A stretch of DNA of 64,000 nt from Closterium sp. NIES-65 (lineage: Eukaryota; Streptophyta; Zygnematophyceae; Desmidiales; Closteriaceae), in contig CANXME010002486.1 of assembly GCA_948144175.1 (NCBI GenBank), forward strand, positions 3,162,001-3,226,000, written 5' to 3'. Under the pieces are notes generated by a model. The model was not told where the DNA came from and made no database searches. It was given only the letters and a program-made list of their open reading frames with translations. This document shows positions 1-9,012 of the stretch, in pieces. The translations under genes were made by a program, and so were the position numbers. Position 1 is the first letter of the stretch. The number at the start of each line of letters is the position of its first letter.

Positions 1-620
1 ATTGCTTCCGCAGGTCAACTACGTCGCCCCGGCGAAGCAGGGATGCCAACAGGGGCAGCGTGGGAAGTCACGTGGAGGTGGTGGTGGGAAGTCCTCGAAC
101 GCGAAATCGGTTGAGGGCGCCGACCGTAGAAAGTCAGCGAAAGAAGGAGATCGCGGCAGCAGTGGCTTGCGTCGAGAACAACGCCGTTCCTACATCTGCG
201 ATGCTCCTGACCACCTCTCGTACGACAGCCCCGACTGAGACGAGTCTGACAACGAGCGGGATGCCAACTGTAGAAGGTCAGATGGTGGTCGTCGTCGTCG
301 AGACAACCAGCCACGCAAGGAGAAACAAGTGTCGAAGACGGCTTCGACAAAGAATTCCGACTCCTCTTGCGATAATGCTCGTGGCGAGGAGGCTTCGTGC
401 TCGATGGTCGGCGTGGTGGAGCCGACGATCTCGCTAGCACTGGAGGCTGGCGAATACTTCAAGGCAGTTGTTGCTGCTGTGCAGACCAACCCGGCTGATG
501 TGCTGCTCGACAGTAGCTGCTCTCACCATTTGATGGGGACGAAGGAGGCATTCGTCGACATGCAGCCAAGCGGCGACTTGTGCCACGTCCCCGGCTTCAA
601 CGGGGCACAGCAGAGGCATC
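1..620 (+). pseudogene. H gag C-terminus and aspartic protease, broken
   Basis: The first 240 bases encode a basic Gly/Arg/Ser-rich Gag tail. Around 500-560 the protease motif reads LLDSSCSHHLMGTKEAF. Copia proteases have D-S/T-G here (family knowledge), so the catalytic-loop Gly has become Ser (codon 515-517). The frame shifts near 580. In a live element this domain would cut the Gag-Pol polyprotein inside the virus-like particle; here it cannot be functional. Confidence 0.7.
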
Positions 621-859
621 GTCGCTCTGCAAGGGGAGGCCGAGAAGCAAGTCCTCGTCCCCGGCGTGCTCTACGTACTGCGTGTGCACGCGAACCTGCT
701 GTCTGCAGGCCAGCTCTAGGAGAACGGCGGCGGCGAGATGCTGCTGGTGTCTTCTGTTAGCGATGTCCTTGGTCGTGCATGCTACTCCGGTAGAGTTCTC
801 TACACCGGCCCACGCCCCTTCTCGACAAAGTGGACGACGACTTCGACGGAGGTGGTGGC

Positions 860-1770
860 TTTGCGGACGATCGTGTCGGAGACGAAGTCGACCCCGGACA
901 TGCGGCATCCACGACTTGCGCACGTTGGTGTCGAAACGATCAGGAGCTCGGCAAAGCATGAGGTTGCCACCGGTCTGGACACCAAGAAGTCGACTGCATA
1001 TGATCTGCCATGTGCCTCATGCATCGGCGGCAGGCTTGCACAGCACACCTTCCCCGACCAAGGATCGGACACCGAGAATGCGCTCAACGTGGTGCACATC
1101 AATCTCTGCGGGCCGTTTCGAGTGGCCGCCAAGGATGGCAGCCTCTATTTTCTTTTGCTGAATGACAGGAAGACTCGCTACGTGTGGGTGAGGCCAAGTG
1201 CAAAGAAAAGTGACGTGCTGATCGTCTTTGACAAATGGTTGAAGGAAGTGGAGCGGTAGACGTCGAAGACGGCGTATATACTGCGTTCTGACCGCAGAGG
1301 GGAGTTCCTCGGTCGAGCCTTCACCAACCTCGTCGAGGACAAGGGTATCCTCTACAATCTGACGTGCCCCTACACTCCTCAGCAGAACGGGATGGCAGAG
1401 CAAGAGATGCGCACGGTGGTCGAGGCCGTGTGAACAATGCTTCTGCACAAAGGCATGAAGCATCACTGGTCGCACCTCGCTCTGCGACAGGCCATCTGGG
1501 TGTGCAACTGCCTCGAGCGGGCTTCTCTGCCGTCGAGGACAACGCCTCGCAAGCTGCTATTTGAGAGGAAGCCGGATTTTATGTTAGCGCATGTGTGGGG
1601 CTCCATGGTGCAGTTTATGGTCCCCGAGCAGTAGCGCGGTGGGAAGCTGGCGCGGAAAGCTTGTTGGGGTCTCCACCTCGGCGTGTCGCTAGAGAGCAAG
1701 GGCTGGGAGGTGCTTGACTTGACGGTCAACAAAATCATTACGACGATCGAAACGATCTTCTAGGTTACCC
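860..1770 (+). pseudogene. H integrase, broken
   Basis: The pre-integrase zinc region (HPRLAHVGVETI, then CASCIGGR) is followed by the catalytic core. The first core position reads VHINLCGPF, so the expected first Asp is Asn (codon 1101-1103). The second Asp is kept in LRSDRRGEF, where a Gly has become Arg, and the Glu in TPQQNGMAEQE is kept. In-frame stops occur near 1258, 1431, 1632 and 1761; two replace an expected Gln and one an expected Arg. The C-terminal part (KLARKACWGLHLGVSLESKGWEVLDL) is a typical copia integrase tail. Confidence 0.75.
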
Positions 1771-2600
1771 TGTTGATGGAGTTGTGGAAGGCAGAGTATG
1801 GGCTGGCGTCGACGAGGACGCCGTCTGTCCCGCCGCCGTATTCCTCCTCTGAGATGCCTCCCCTACTCGCCGACGTTGACGAGCATGATGACAAGGACAT
1901 CGAGGAAGTCCCAGCCCCTCCTCCTCTTGTGCCCCCGTCGGCTACTTCGTCACCCTCCCCTTCACCGCCCGTTGTCAACCTTCCTCAGAACAGATCCTCG
2001 CCGACCACCAGCGATGAGGGGAGACTTGGTGCGTCGCCTGCGGCACCGACCGGTTGCATTTCCGGTGGCTGACATGACGCCGAGAAGGTCGTAAACGCGC
2101 ATCAGCAGATGACAAGGGAGCAGATAACAGGGAAGCTGTCAGTGTCAAATCAGACTGCAGAGAAGCCATCGGCAGAGGCGTCAACTTTAGGGGAGCCGTC
2201 GGCAGAGCAGTTGATCCTAGGGGAGCAGTTAATAGAGGAGCTGCCGGTAGGGGAGCAGTTCGACGACGACACATCGAGCAACGACGTTTTGGATGTCGTC
2301 GATGCGGCAGCTACCGGTGAAGGGGAGCTGTCGACAGGGGAGCAGTCCGAAGATGATGACGTGGTATAGGTCGCGGTTAAAAAGGCGAAAATGCGAAGGT
2401 CTGCCCGGCCCAACATCGGCAAGCCGCCGAAAAAGCTGAGCTATCACGCTTGTCTGCCACCGACGGCCTACAACACTCTGCTCGATGACGTAGAGGACGA
2501 CGTCGATCTGCCTGAGCTCGACCCCGACATGTACGCCGGCCAAGAGCATCGCTGGGACATCGCCAACATGACGATGAAAGAGGCATTGGCGAGCTAGAAG
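1771..2600 (+). pseudogene. H integrase-RT spacer, acidic low-complexity
   Basis: This is a Pro/Ser-rich then Glu-rich spacer with short repeats (GEQL, GEPSAEQ) from about 2160 to 2370, ending in the pre-RT motif RRSARPNIGKPPKKLSYHA. Copia elements have a variable spacer here. Frames are interrupted near 2070 and 2367. Confidence 0.5.
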
Positions 2601-3560
2601 GGCAAGGCGGTGGAAGCCGCCATGGATGAGGAGATCAAGAGTCTAATCTCTAACGAGACATGGGAGCTGGTCTAGCGTACGTGCGGTGTCAATATCATGA
2701 AGAGCCGCTGGGTGCTCATGACAAAGTACCACATCGACGACACGGTCGCCCGCGAGAAGGCTCGCTTGGTGGTGAAAGGTTTCACGCAGGTCTACGGCGT
2801 AGACTACGATGAGACGTACGCGCCGGTGCGGATCTTCCTTAGCATCATAGCAGTCCTCGACCTGCAGCTAATGCAGTAGGACATGAAAAAACGCGTTTCT
2901 ACAGAGCAAGCTGGATCGCATTCTGTACATGTACCAACCTGACTACTACAACGACGGAACCGGCCGCGTCTGCAAGCTGCTGAAGAGCCTCTATGGGCTG
3001 AAGCAGAGTCCGCTGCTGTGGTACTCGGCGCTCGACGCAATGCTTAGTGGCATGGGCTGGAAGAAGAGCCAGGTCAATGAGGCTCTCTACTTCAAGGTCG
3101 GCGACGATGGAGTGGCATGCTCGGTGCTCTCTACGTCGACGATCTGCTCGCCGCAAACAATAGCAATGCGATGCTTAAGGAGTTGAGGGAGCTGCTGGAG
3201 GCCCCCTTTGAGCTACGTGAAATCAAGCCAGCCGAGAAGTATCTCGGGCCGGAGATCGTATGCGATCCGCCGACGAGGAAGCAGTGGCTTCACCAGCAAG
3301 TCTACGTTGACAAGCTGCGAAGACGTTTCATCGACGAAGAGCAAACCGAGCGAGTGACAAAGATGCCGGTCTCCGTCGACGTCTACGCTAAGCTGATGTT
3401 CGACGACGAGGAGCTTCAATCGCGCGGAAGTAGAGTACCGGCAGAAGGTCGGCTCGCTGCAGTTCGCGGACACCTCGACGAGGCCCGACATTGCCTTCGT
3501 TTGCAGCAAGCTTGGATCCGGCCTAACAGTACGGAGCCACAACCACTAGTGGGAGGTCGA
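2601..3560 (+). pseudogene. H reverse transcriptase, broken
   Basis: Copia RT blocks appear in order: AAMDEEIKSLISNETWELV, KSRWVLMTKYHIDDTVAREKA, a remnant of the first catalytic block after LQLMQ (a stop near 2877 replaces the expected residue), VCKLLKSLYGLKQSPLLWY, and the catalytic loop LYVDDLLAANNS at about 3129-3160, which keeps YVDD. A frameshift lies between 3100 and 3130. The domain would copy element RNA into DNA but is not translatable as one frame. Confidence 0.8.
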
Positions 3561-3599
3561 TCGTTGTCTGCACTACCTCACTAAAACGTATGACGCCGC

Positions 3600-4060
3600 T
3601 CTAGAGTCTGGTGGTGGACCAAAGTCGCTGTCTGGTCGGCTATGCAGATGCCCACGACGCCGGTGACAAGCTGAGATGGACGAGCACGGACGACTACATT
3701 TCTGTCTTCGGAGGAGCCGCAATCTCCTAGTCGATTCAGCGCATCAAGTGCGCAACGCTCTCGTTGACCGAGTCAGAGTACGTCACGGCCACCGAAGCCG
3801 ACAAGGAGGCTCGCCGTCTGTGCTTCCTCCTTGCAAAATTTCGACTGCTCGACATAAGGAAGCCGAATGTTCTGCACGTGGACAACCAGTCGACGATCAC
3901 TGTCGTAGAGGGCTTGGGGCTCAAGGGCAACCTCAAGCACATGGAGCGACGCTACGCCTGGCTGCAGCAAATGGTTAAGTGCAGGAAGATTGCTATTCAG
4001 TACATCCCGACCTCCGAGCAGCTGGCGGACTTTCTGACGAAGCGCTGCATTTTCCAGCTT
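3600..4060 (+). pseudogene. H RNase H, broken
   Basis: The copia RNase H signature is split over frames. LTESEYVTATEADKEARRLC precedes VLHVDNQSTITVVEG, and the domain ends QYIPTSEQLADFLTKRC. The Glu and Asp positions of the active site are visible. In live elements the domain removes the RNA strand during reverse transcription. Confidence 0.8.
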
Positions 4061-4288
4061 TCAACCGGTGCTCCGTCGCAATTGTCCAAGTGTGTCTGGC
4101 CGACGACGTGCGCGACGGGGAGGACGAGGTGCAATAGTAGGTGTCGTGCCCTTCTACACGGCTGGTGCGTTGATCTGCGTGCTATATGTTGGTTGCACGC
4201 AGACTATATTTTTCTCCTTGTATTCTATCCCTCGGAGTTCCGTGTGGACATTGTGTGTGGGTGCCCAAGCGCGAGCTGGGCAGGGGAG
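4061..4288 (+). other. H 3' untranslated region with polypurine tract
   Basis: This non-coding stretch lies between the RNase H end and the LTR. The last bases (4278-4288, GGGCAGGGGAG) form a polypurine tract directly before the LTR TG, as needed to prime plus-strand DNA. Confidence 0.6.
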
Positions 4289-5145
4289 TGTCGAAGAGAA
4301 AGGCCCCGCACTCACTTGGGCGAAGCCAATCTCACTGTCGAAAAGAAGTTCGCGACGGATTGGTCGACAAAATGGGCTTCTGCGGTTCGACAGAAGTTGC
4401 GGTCAAGCAGGTTCTGCTTGAGAGAATCTGGTCGACGAGCTCCGCGTGACGAGCTCTGGTCAACGATCTCTGCGCAACAAGCTCCCGTCAAAGAGCGCTG
4501 GTCGACGATCCTGGTTGAAGAACTCTGCTCAAAGAGTTAGGGTCGAGGAGCTCTGCTCGGCGAACGCTGTTCGACCCAGCGATGTCGAGCTGATTGTCCA
4601 AGTTTGTAGAGGTGTGCGAACTTTCGCCCAGGAGGTTTTGGTGAAGTTCTACCTGCCGAACGGCATTACGTGGTTGACAGTGCGCACCTGGCAAAACCGG
4701 TGACATGTTTCCTACCTGGCACCTGCGCAATGTGCCTGACGGTGAAACCACCAACGTGCACCTACTTGGTAGGTGCGCACATCTGCGCAGATAGACAACC
4801 TGCGACTACAGATAGTCACCTACGACTGCAGATCTGGCAGACTGTGCGCAGTGCAACGTTGGCAGACTACTCTGTTGCAGTGTTGGCAAGCTGCACTTCT
4901 ACTGCGCTGGCAGATTTTGCCCTTGCTAGGTGTTGCATGCCCTTCTAGTCATATCCTTCTACATGCCTCCATTGTATTATCAACTTTTCAATGAAAATTG
5001 TTCTTTCAACTTCATCAGTGGAAACTCTTGCAAACCATCCCTGTGAACACAGCAAGTGGTAAGAACGCTAGTGCAAGCTACAATCATTCGCACAACCCCG
5101 TGCCCTACACCGTAGTCCACTCCCGTTGTGTAGTGACTCTCCGCT
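4289..5145 (+). repeat. H 3' LTR (about 857 bp)
   Basis: It begins TGTCGAAGAG after a polypurine tract and ends CTCTCCGCT; the expected final CA is CT here. Its reverse complement is found, about 67 bp shorter, at 47605-48394, where both ends are fixed by a 5-bp duplication. Several GTCGAC sites sit in the first third. Adjacent sequence from 5146 belongs to X'. Confidence 0.8.
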
Positions 5146-5951
5146 TGCTCGAGCAGGTACCTACCCTTGGCGATTGTCGAAGGTGAACGAGCACTGAGGG
5201 TAAGGTTCGGGAGGATCATGAGGTCTTTTGGCGTAGCTGGAGCTGTCAACGCTCATGGGTTGGTTGTGGCTCTCTAGAGCGTTGATGAGGGTGATGACTT
5301 GCTCGATGGAGAGCAGGATCAACTGGTGTCACTCTTGAGGTGACATTGGAGGATTGATGGACTGGTTTTACTCAAGTTCCCTGGCAGTCAGCACCAGGCA
5401 TGATTATTGCATGCACGGCCAGATATTTTAGCAATAAGAATCGGTTTGCATAACTTGATTTTAGCATATCTTATAAACCAATCTAGCTGTCATACCATGT
5501 TGGAATAGGGAAGGATCCTGGATAGGATAAGTCAGCTAGAGTAGGTTGAGGAAGTCTTTTCTAGGGGAACCTTGATCATAGTGCATGTAAATGACAAGAT
5601 TGATTGTAATAAAACATATAGGCAATAAATAGATCCTAGCTAGCCATGTACTCGGATAGGTACATTCCCTTATTAACGATAATACAGGTGTCTCTACAGT
5701 GGGAGTAACTATTGCGATCACCACAGTTGCCTCGTTGTAGCCAGTAAGCCCCGATAAGGTTTCGACAGTTGAAACACTCGCAACCTCTTGGTCCAGGTCG
5801 GTCAACACTTGCGACAGTTGACCCGCGACTCTTGACATGTGTGTTGTATATGAGCTAATGCGGTATTAGTACAGGTGTTGCTTCGCTACTAGAAAGTGCG
5901 ATATTGTTATACCTTCTTGAATGTTAAAGTATCTGTTGATTTAGTCCAACA
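5146..5951 (-). mobile_element. Element X': 5' fragment of copia family X (leader and 5' LTR)
   Basis: Read on the minus strand this is LTR (5951 to 5498), a tRNA-primer-like site TGGTATGACAG, then the leader and first gag codons, cut at 5146 by H. It aligns by eye with 48725-49531. Both copies contain the stretch encoding LESHNQPMSVDSSSYAKRPPG-like Gag in the second copy, degraded here. Confidence 0.75.
5498..5951 (-). repeat. X' 5' LTR (454 bp)
   Basis: On the minus strand it starts TGTTGGACTAAATC and ends CCAACA, followed at once by a TGGTAT primer site. The homologous LTR is 49082-49531. It contains a 100-codon open frame (5836 down to 5536) that is also open, at the same length, in the other copy. 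Confidence 0.75.
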
Positions 5952-5959
5952 CATCCCTT

Positions 5960-6790
5960 CATTCCTGAAGGTGTGTCACATGGGACTTCTCGATTTAGAT
6001 CCACTCAGTGCTGAAATTATTGACGTGGTTCTTCGTCAGATTGTATGCTGCCATTTTACCAATTTGGTTTAAGGTGAGTTGGACTTTGCCGTTGTCGATT
6101 TCGTCCTTCAGAAAGAAGGGAGTGCGATGTGCTTCGTGCGGTTGACGAAGTCGGGTTCTTGATCACGCTCTAGTTGTCACACTGTAAATCGAATGACCCA
6201 TTCATCGTGGCCTTCGTTTCCTTGAGGAGCTCAGTCGGGTGAATCCTTTGCGATATGCTTTGCTTACGCGATGATCTCAGCTTCAGCTGGCAAAAGAAAG
6301 ATGAGCTCCTCCTTCTGGGAGTTCTAGGAGATGGGCTAGGCAGGCTCAAGTTTGAAAATAAATCCCGTGCGGGACCTCCTGTTACCTGCATCTTCTGCGT
6401 GGTCAGCATCCATGTAGCCCGTTAATTGTAGATTAGTTAGTAAGTTAGCCTTGTAGGTTAGGCCGATGTCGGGCGTGGAGACGAAATATTGTAGTGCACA
6501 TTGTAGGTCCTCCATATGCTTATCTTTAGGTCGGCGCATATACTGGGCGAGCTGGCGGATGGCGTATGATAAGTCCACTCTGCACGTGATGGCAGCGAAG
6601 ATAAAACAGCCTAGCTGTTGCTTGTAGAGATGGTGATCTTCTACTGAGAGTGGAGTTGTGTCGGGCTTGTGGTTAGGCGGAGGTGATCGGAATGATGTGG
6701 TGAGGTTGACGGGGGCGATGCAGAATTTCTTTGCGAACGTTTTAGCGTACTTAGACAGGCCCCATTCGATCAGGGCAAAACATCCTGATT
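5960..6790 (-). pseudogene. Element Y: copia RT C-terminus and RNase H remnant
   Basis: The minus strand encodes KYAKTFAKKFCIAPVN and then VDLSYAIRQLAQYMRRPKDKHMEDLQ, which matches the copia RT-to-RNase H junction. Next comes LQLTGYMDADHAEDAGNRRSRTGFIFKL, the RNase H first-Asp block. A degraded tail contains LRSSRKQSISQRIHPTELLKETKATM and NRTKHIAL. Frames shift near 6340 and 6580. No LTR or polypurine tract of its own was found. X' appears to have inserted at its 3' side. Confidence 0.7.
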
Positions 6791-7121
6791 ACCTTGATAT
6801 CTGGATGCAGTTCTCAGTTTGCCTCTAATTTCATAATATTGTCAATTTTAACCATGTGGTCTTATGATGTTATTATATGAAATGCCCTGGACATTCAATA
6901 TGGCCGTGGTGTTAGATTAGCAACACTAGTGAAGCTCGGATGGCTCAATCGCACTAGTCATGGTCAACGAGGACGATGTCGCGGCGCAAGTATCACGAAG
7001 TCTAACCAGATTAGACTTCTTCGTCCTGCCCGAGTTGTGCCCACCTTACCAACAGTTTCACCTGCTGCAGGTTCACCTCGAACTCAAGCAATCACACCAG
7101 CCCATGCTAGTATGAACGGCA
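6791..7121. other. Unassigned spacer left of element B
   Basis: No coding domain or repeat was recognised. An 81-codon + frame (6929-7174) runs into the B LTR, has no recognisable motif and is not called. The last five bases, CGGCA, are the left target duplication of B. Confidence 0.6.
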
Positions 7122-7158
7122 TGTCAAACTCGTATGCTATAGTCTGTGTAGGCTGTAG
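7122..7158 (+). repeat. B 5' LTR, first 37 bp
   Basis: It matches the first 37 bp of the B 3' LTR at 21344 with three differences. The last five bases, TGTAG (7154-7158), are the left target duplication made by A. The LTR resumes at 14492. Confidence 0.93.
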
Positions 7159-7284
7159 TGTTGAACAAGGATGAATGAACTAGCAGTGAAATGAGTACAA
7201 GTAGGAAAACCTAGAAATGTGTACCCCCTATAGGCTAACCCACTGTAGCCTAAATAACTACAACAACATATATAATGTTTGACA
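7159..7284 (-). repeat. A 3' LTR (126 bp)
   Basis: On the minus strand it starts TGTCAAACATTATATATG and ends TTCAACA. It is preceded by the polypurine block TATGGGGGTG at 7285-7294. It contains the inverted pair TAGGCTA / TAGCCTA shared with the C and F LTRs. Confidence 0.93.
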
Positions 7285-7497
7285 CACCCCCATAGGCGAA
7301 GTAGGGGAGAACTAGGGGTCACAAGACCAGTCAAGGAAAGCAAAGCAAAGCAAGCTCAGGGTGGATCACAATGTCACCACACATTCCGAGCACAAGTTCA
7401 AAGGCCACAAGGCCAGTTCACATGCAGGAGTACATATATATATAAGAATAAACAAGCAAGAGCAGCAATATATATATATGTAACAGTACAAAGAGGG
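7285..7497 (-). promoter_or_regulatory. A conserved 3' UTR and polypurine tract
   Basis: This is non-coding but strongly conserved with the same region of B, D, E, F and G. It has a GGCC-TTGT-GGCC hairpin, a GGTC-TTGT-GACC hairpin and a run of CTTTG units, and it ends TATGGGGGTG at the LTR. TA repeats lie at 7433-7480. Confidence 0.7.
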
Positions 7498-9012
7498 TCA
7501 AGAGGAGAGCAAGTGAGGCAAGACAAGCACAAGACCCAACTGGGTACAGAGACGCTGATGATCACAAGGCGGAAGTGCCTTGGTGAAGACATCAGCAGTG
7601 TTGGCCTCAGAGGCCACGTACGCAAGCTGCAACTGACCACGCTGCTGTAGCTCACGAGCAAGGAAGTAGCGGAGAGCAATGTGCTTTGTTCTGTGCTCCA
7701 GTCTCTGCTCTCGACACAAGGCCAGCATGGCCTTGTTGTCGACGTACAGGACTGGAGGAGAACGAGGCGGCTCTCCAAGGTCGGTCAGCAGGTAGGTAAG
7801 CCAACGAAGCTTTTGAGCAGCCATGGCCCCTGCGTAGATCTCAGCCTCACAACTGGAGCCAAGAACAGAAGACGAGCGAGTAGCCCGCCACGAAACAGAG
7901 CCGGAACCAAGGCTGAAGGTGTAACCCTGTGACGACTGCTGCGTAGCCTGGTCGCCAGCCCAAGAAGCGTCTGCGTGTCCAGTGAGGACCACTGGACTCC
8001 GCCCTCCAAGCACTAACCCCATGCCCGACGTTTTGCACAAGTAGCGCAACACCCTCTTTGCTGCAGCCATGTGCTCTGGTCGGTGTCTCCCAGGAGCAAC
8101 ATAACGTGCAAGAATGCAAAGAGGGTATGCAAGGTCAGGTCGTGTGCAAGTCATCAGGTACATGAGGCAGCCAACAAGCTCTGGGTACAGGCCACTAGGC
8201 TCTACGGACTCATCCGAAGGCAGAGCTGAGAGCGAGTGGCGACTAGACAGAGGAGTGGCCTGAGGCGAGGAGTACGTGAAGCCGAAGCACTGAAGGACCT
8301 GCTGCACCATGAGTGATTGAGTCAGGATGATGGTGCGGCGTGCTCTGTCCCGGGTGATCTGCAAGCCAAGGTAGCTGCGCAGTTCACCCAGATCTGTGCA
8401 CGTGTGTCTCTTCTGTAGCTCGGACTTCACGTGGGCGAGTCCAGCAGTGTCAGCTGTGGCAAAGACCAAGTCGTCGACGTACACAAGGATGTAGAAAGGC
8501 GGCAGAGAGGTGTCGGTGCGCAGAAATAGCGACGGGTCGGCAGTAGAAGGAGCAAACCCAAGAGCCGCAAGTGTAGTCCTCAGTGTGTCGTGCCACTCAC
8601 GGGGCGCCTGGCGGAGACCGTAGACTGGACGCCGGAGACTCCACTGGGTACCAGGAGGGAACGACCCAGTGAAGCCAGGCGGGCGGCGCAGCCAGATCTC
8701 CTCGTGCAGGCTGCCCTGCAGGAACGCAGTGCTGAAGTCAAGGGAGTGTAGCTCGTAGTCACGGTGAGCAGCGACGTGCAGCAGTACCCGAAGAGTGGTA
8801 ATCTTCGGGGTGGGAGAGAAGGTCTGAAAGTAGTCAACTCCCTGCCGCTGACTGAAGCCACGAGCTACGTAACGCGCCTTAAAGACACGCGGAGAACCCG
8901 GCGGCCGCTTCACCCTGAAGATCCACATGCCAGTGACGATGTTCGCCCCAGGAGGGGGGACAGCGTCAACGTAGGTGCCTCTGGACTTCCAGGAAGCCAT
9001 CTCTGCATCCAT
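7498..9012 (-). CDS. A reverse transcriptase and RNase H segment, open but cut off from Gag
   Basis: This 504-codon open frame begins at MDAEMASWKSRGTYVD, the start of copia RT, and ends PHLLSS with a TGA. RT motifs are FKARYVARGFSQRQGVDYFQTFSP, LDFSTAFLQG with the first catalytic Asp, YGLRQAPREW and intact YVDDLVFATADT. RNase H motifs are TGHADASWAGD, SCEAEIYAGAMA, LYVDNKAMLAL and NTADVFTKAL. Translation from gag cannot reach it because a TAG lies just upstream (about 9024) and further breaks precede. The domains would copy element RNA and remove the template; by motif the enzyme itself looks intact. Confidence 0.85.
   Translation of the reverse strand: MDAEMASWKSRGTYVDAVPPPGANIVTGMWIFRVKRPPGSPRVFKARYVARGFSQRQGVDYFQTFSPTPKITTLRVLLHVAAHRDYELHSLDFSTAFLQGSLHEEIWLRRPPGFTGSFPPGTQWSLRRPVYGLRQAPREWHDTLRTTLAALGFAPSTADPSLFLRTDTSLPPFYILVYVDDLVFATADTAGLAHVKSELQKRHTCTDLGELRSYLGLQITRDRARRTIILTQSLMVQQVLQCFGFTYSSPQATPLSSRHSLSALPSDESVEPSGLYPELVGCLMYLMTCTRPDLAYPLCILARYVAPGRHRPEHMAAAKRVLRYLCKTSGMGLVLGGRSPVVLTGHADASWAGDQATQQSSQGYTFSLGSGSVSWRATRSSSVLGSSCEAEIYAGAMAAQKLRWLTYLLTDLGEPPRSPPVLYVDNKAMLALCREQRLEHRTKHIALRYFLARELQQRGQLQLAYVASEANTADVFTKALPPCDHQRLCTQLGLVLVLPHLLSS

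Larger units (their letters stand above)
1..5145 (+). mobile_element. Element H: Ty1/copia LTR retrotransposon, 5' part outside window, decayed
   Basis: Copia order is readable on the + strand: Gag tail, protease, integrase, RT, RNase H, polypurine tract, then a long 3' LTR starting TGTCGAAG at 4289. Stops and frameshifts occur throughout, so it is a fossil. A 790-bp copy of its LTR lies at 47605-48394 on the other strand and defines the LTR ends independently. H entered the leader of X', because sequence from 5146 onward matches the X leader near 48725. The 5' LTR and 5' target duplication lie outside the window. Confidence 0.85.

Noticed and set aside
1255-1260. Alternative genetic code with TAG read as Gln, as in some green algae
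   Set aside because: TAG also replaces Trp, Tyr, Leu, Ser and Glu positions, TGA and TAA interrupt frames too, and F is fully open with CAG at these sites; cytosine deamination explains the pattern better.
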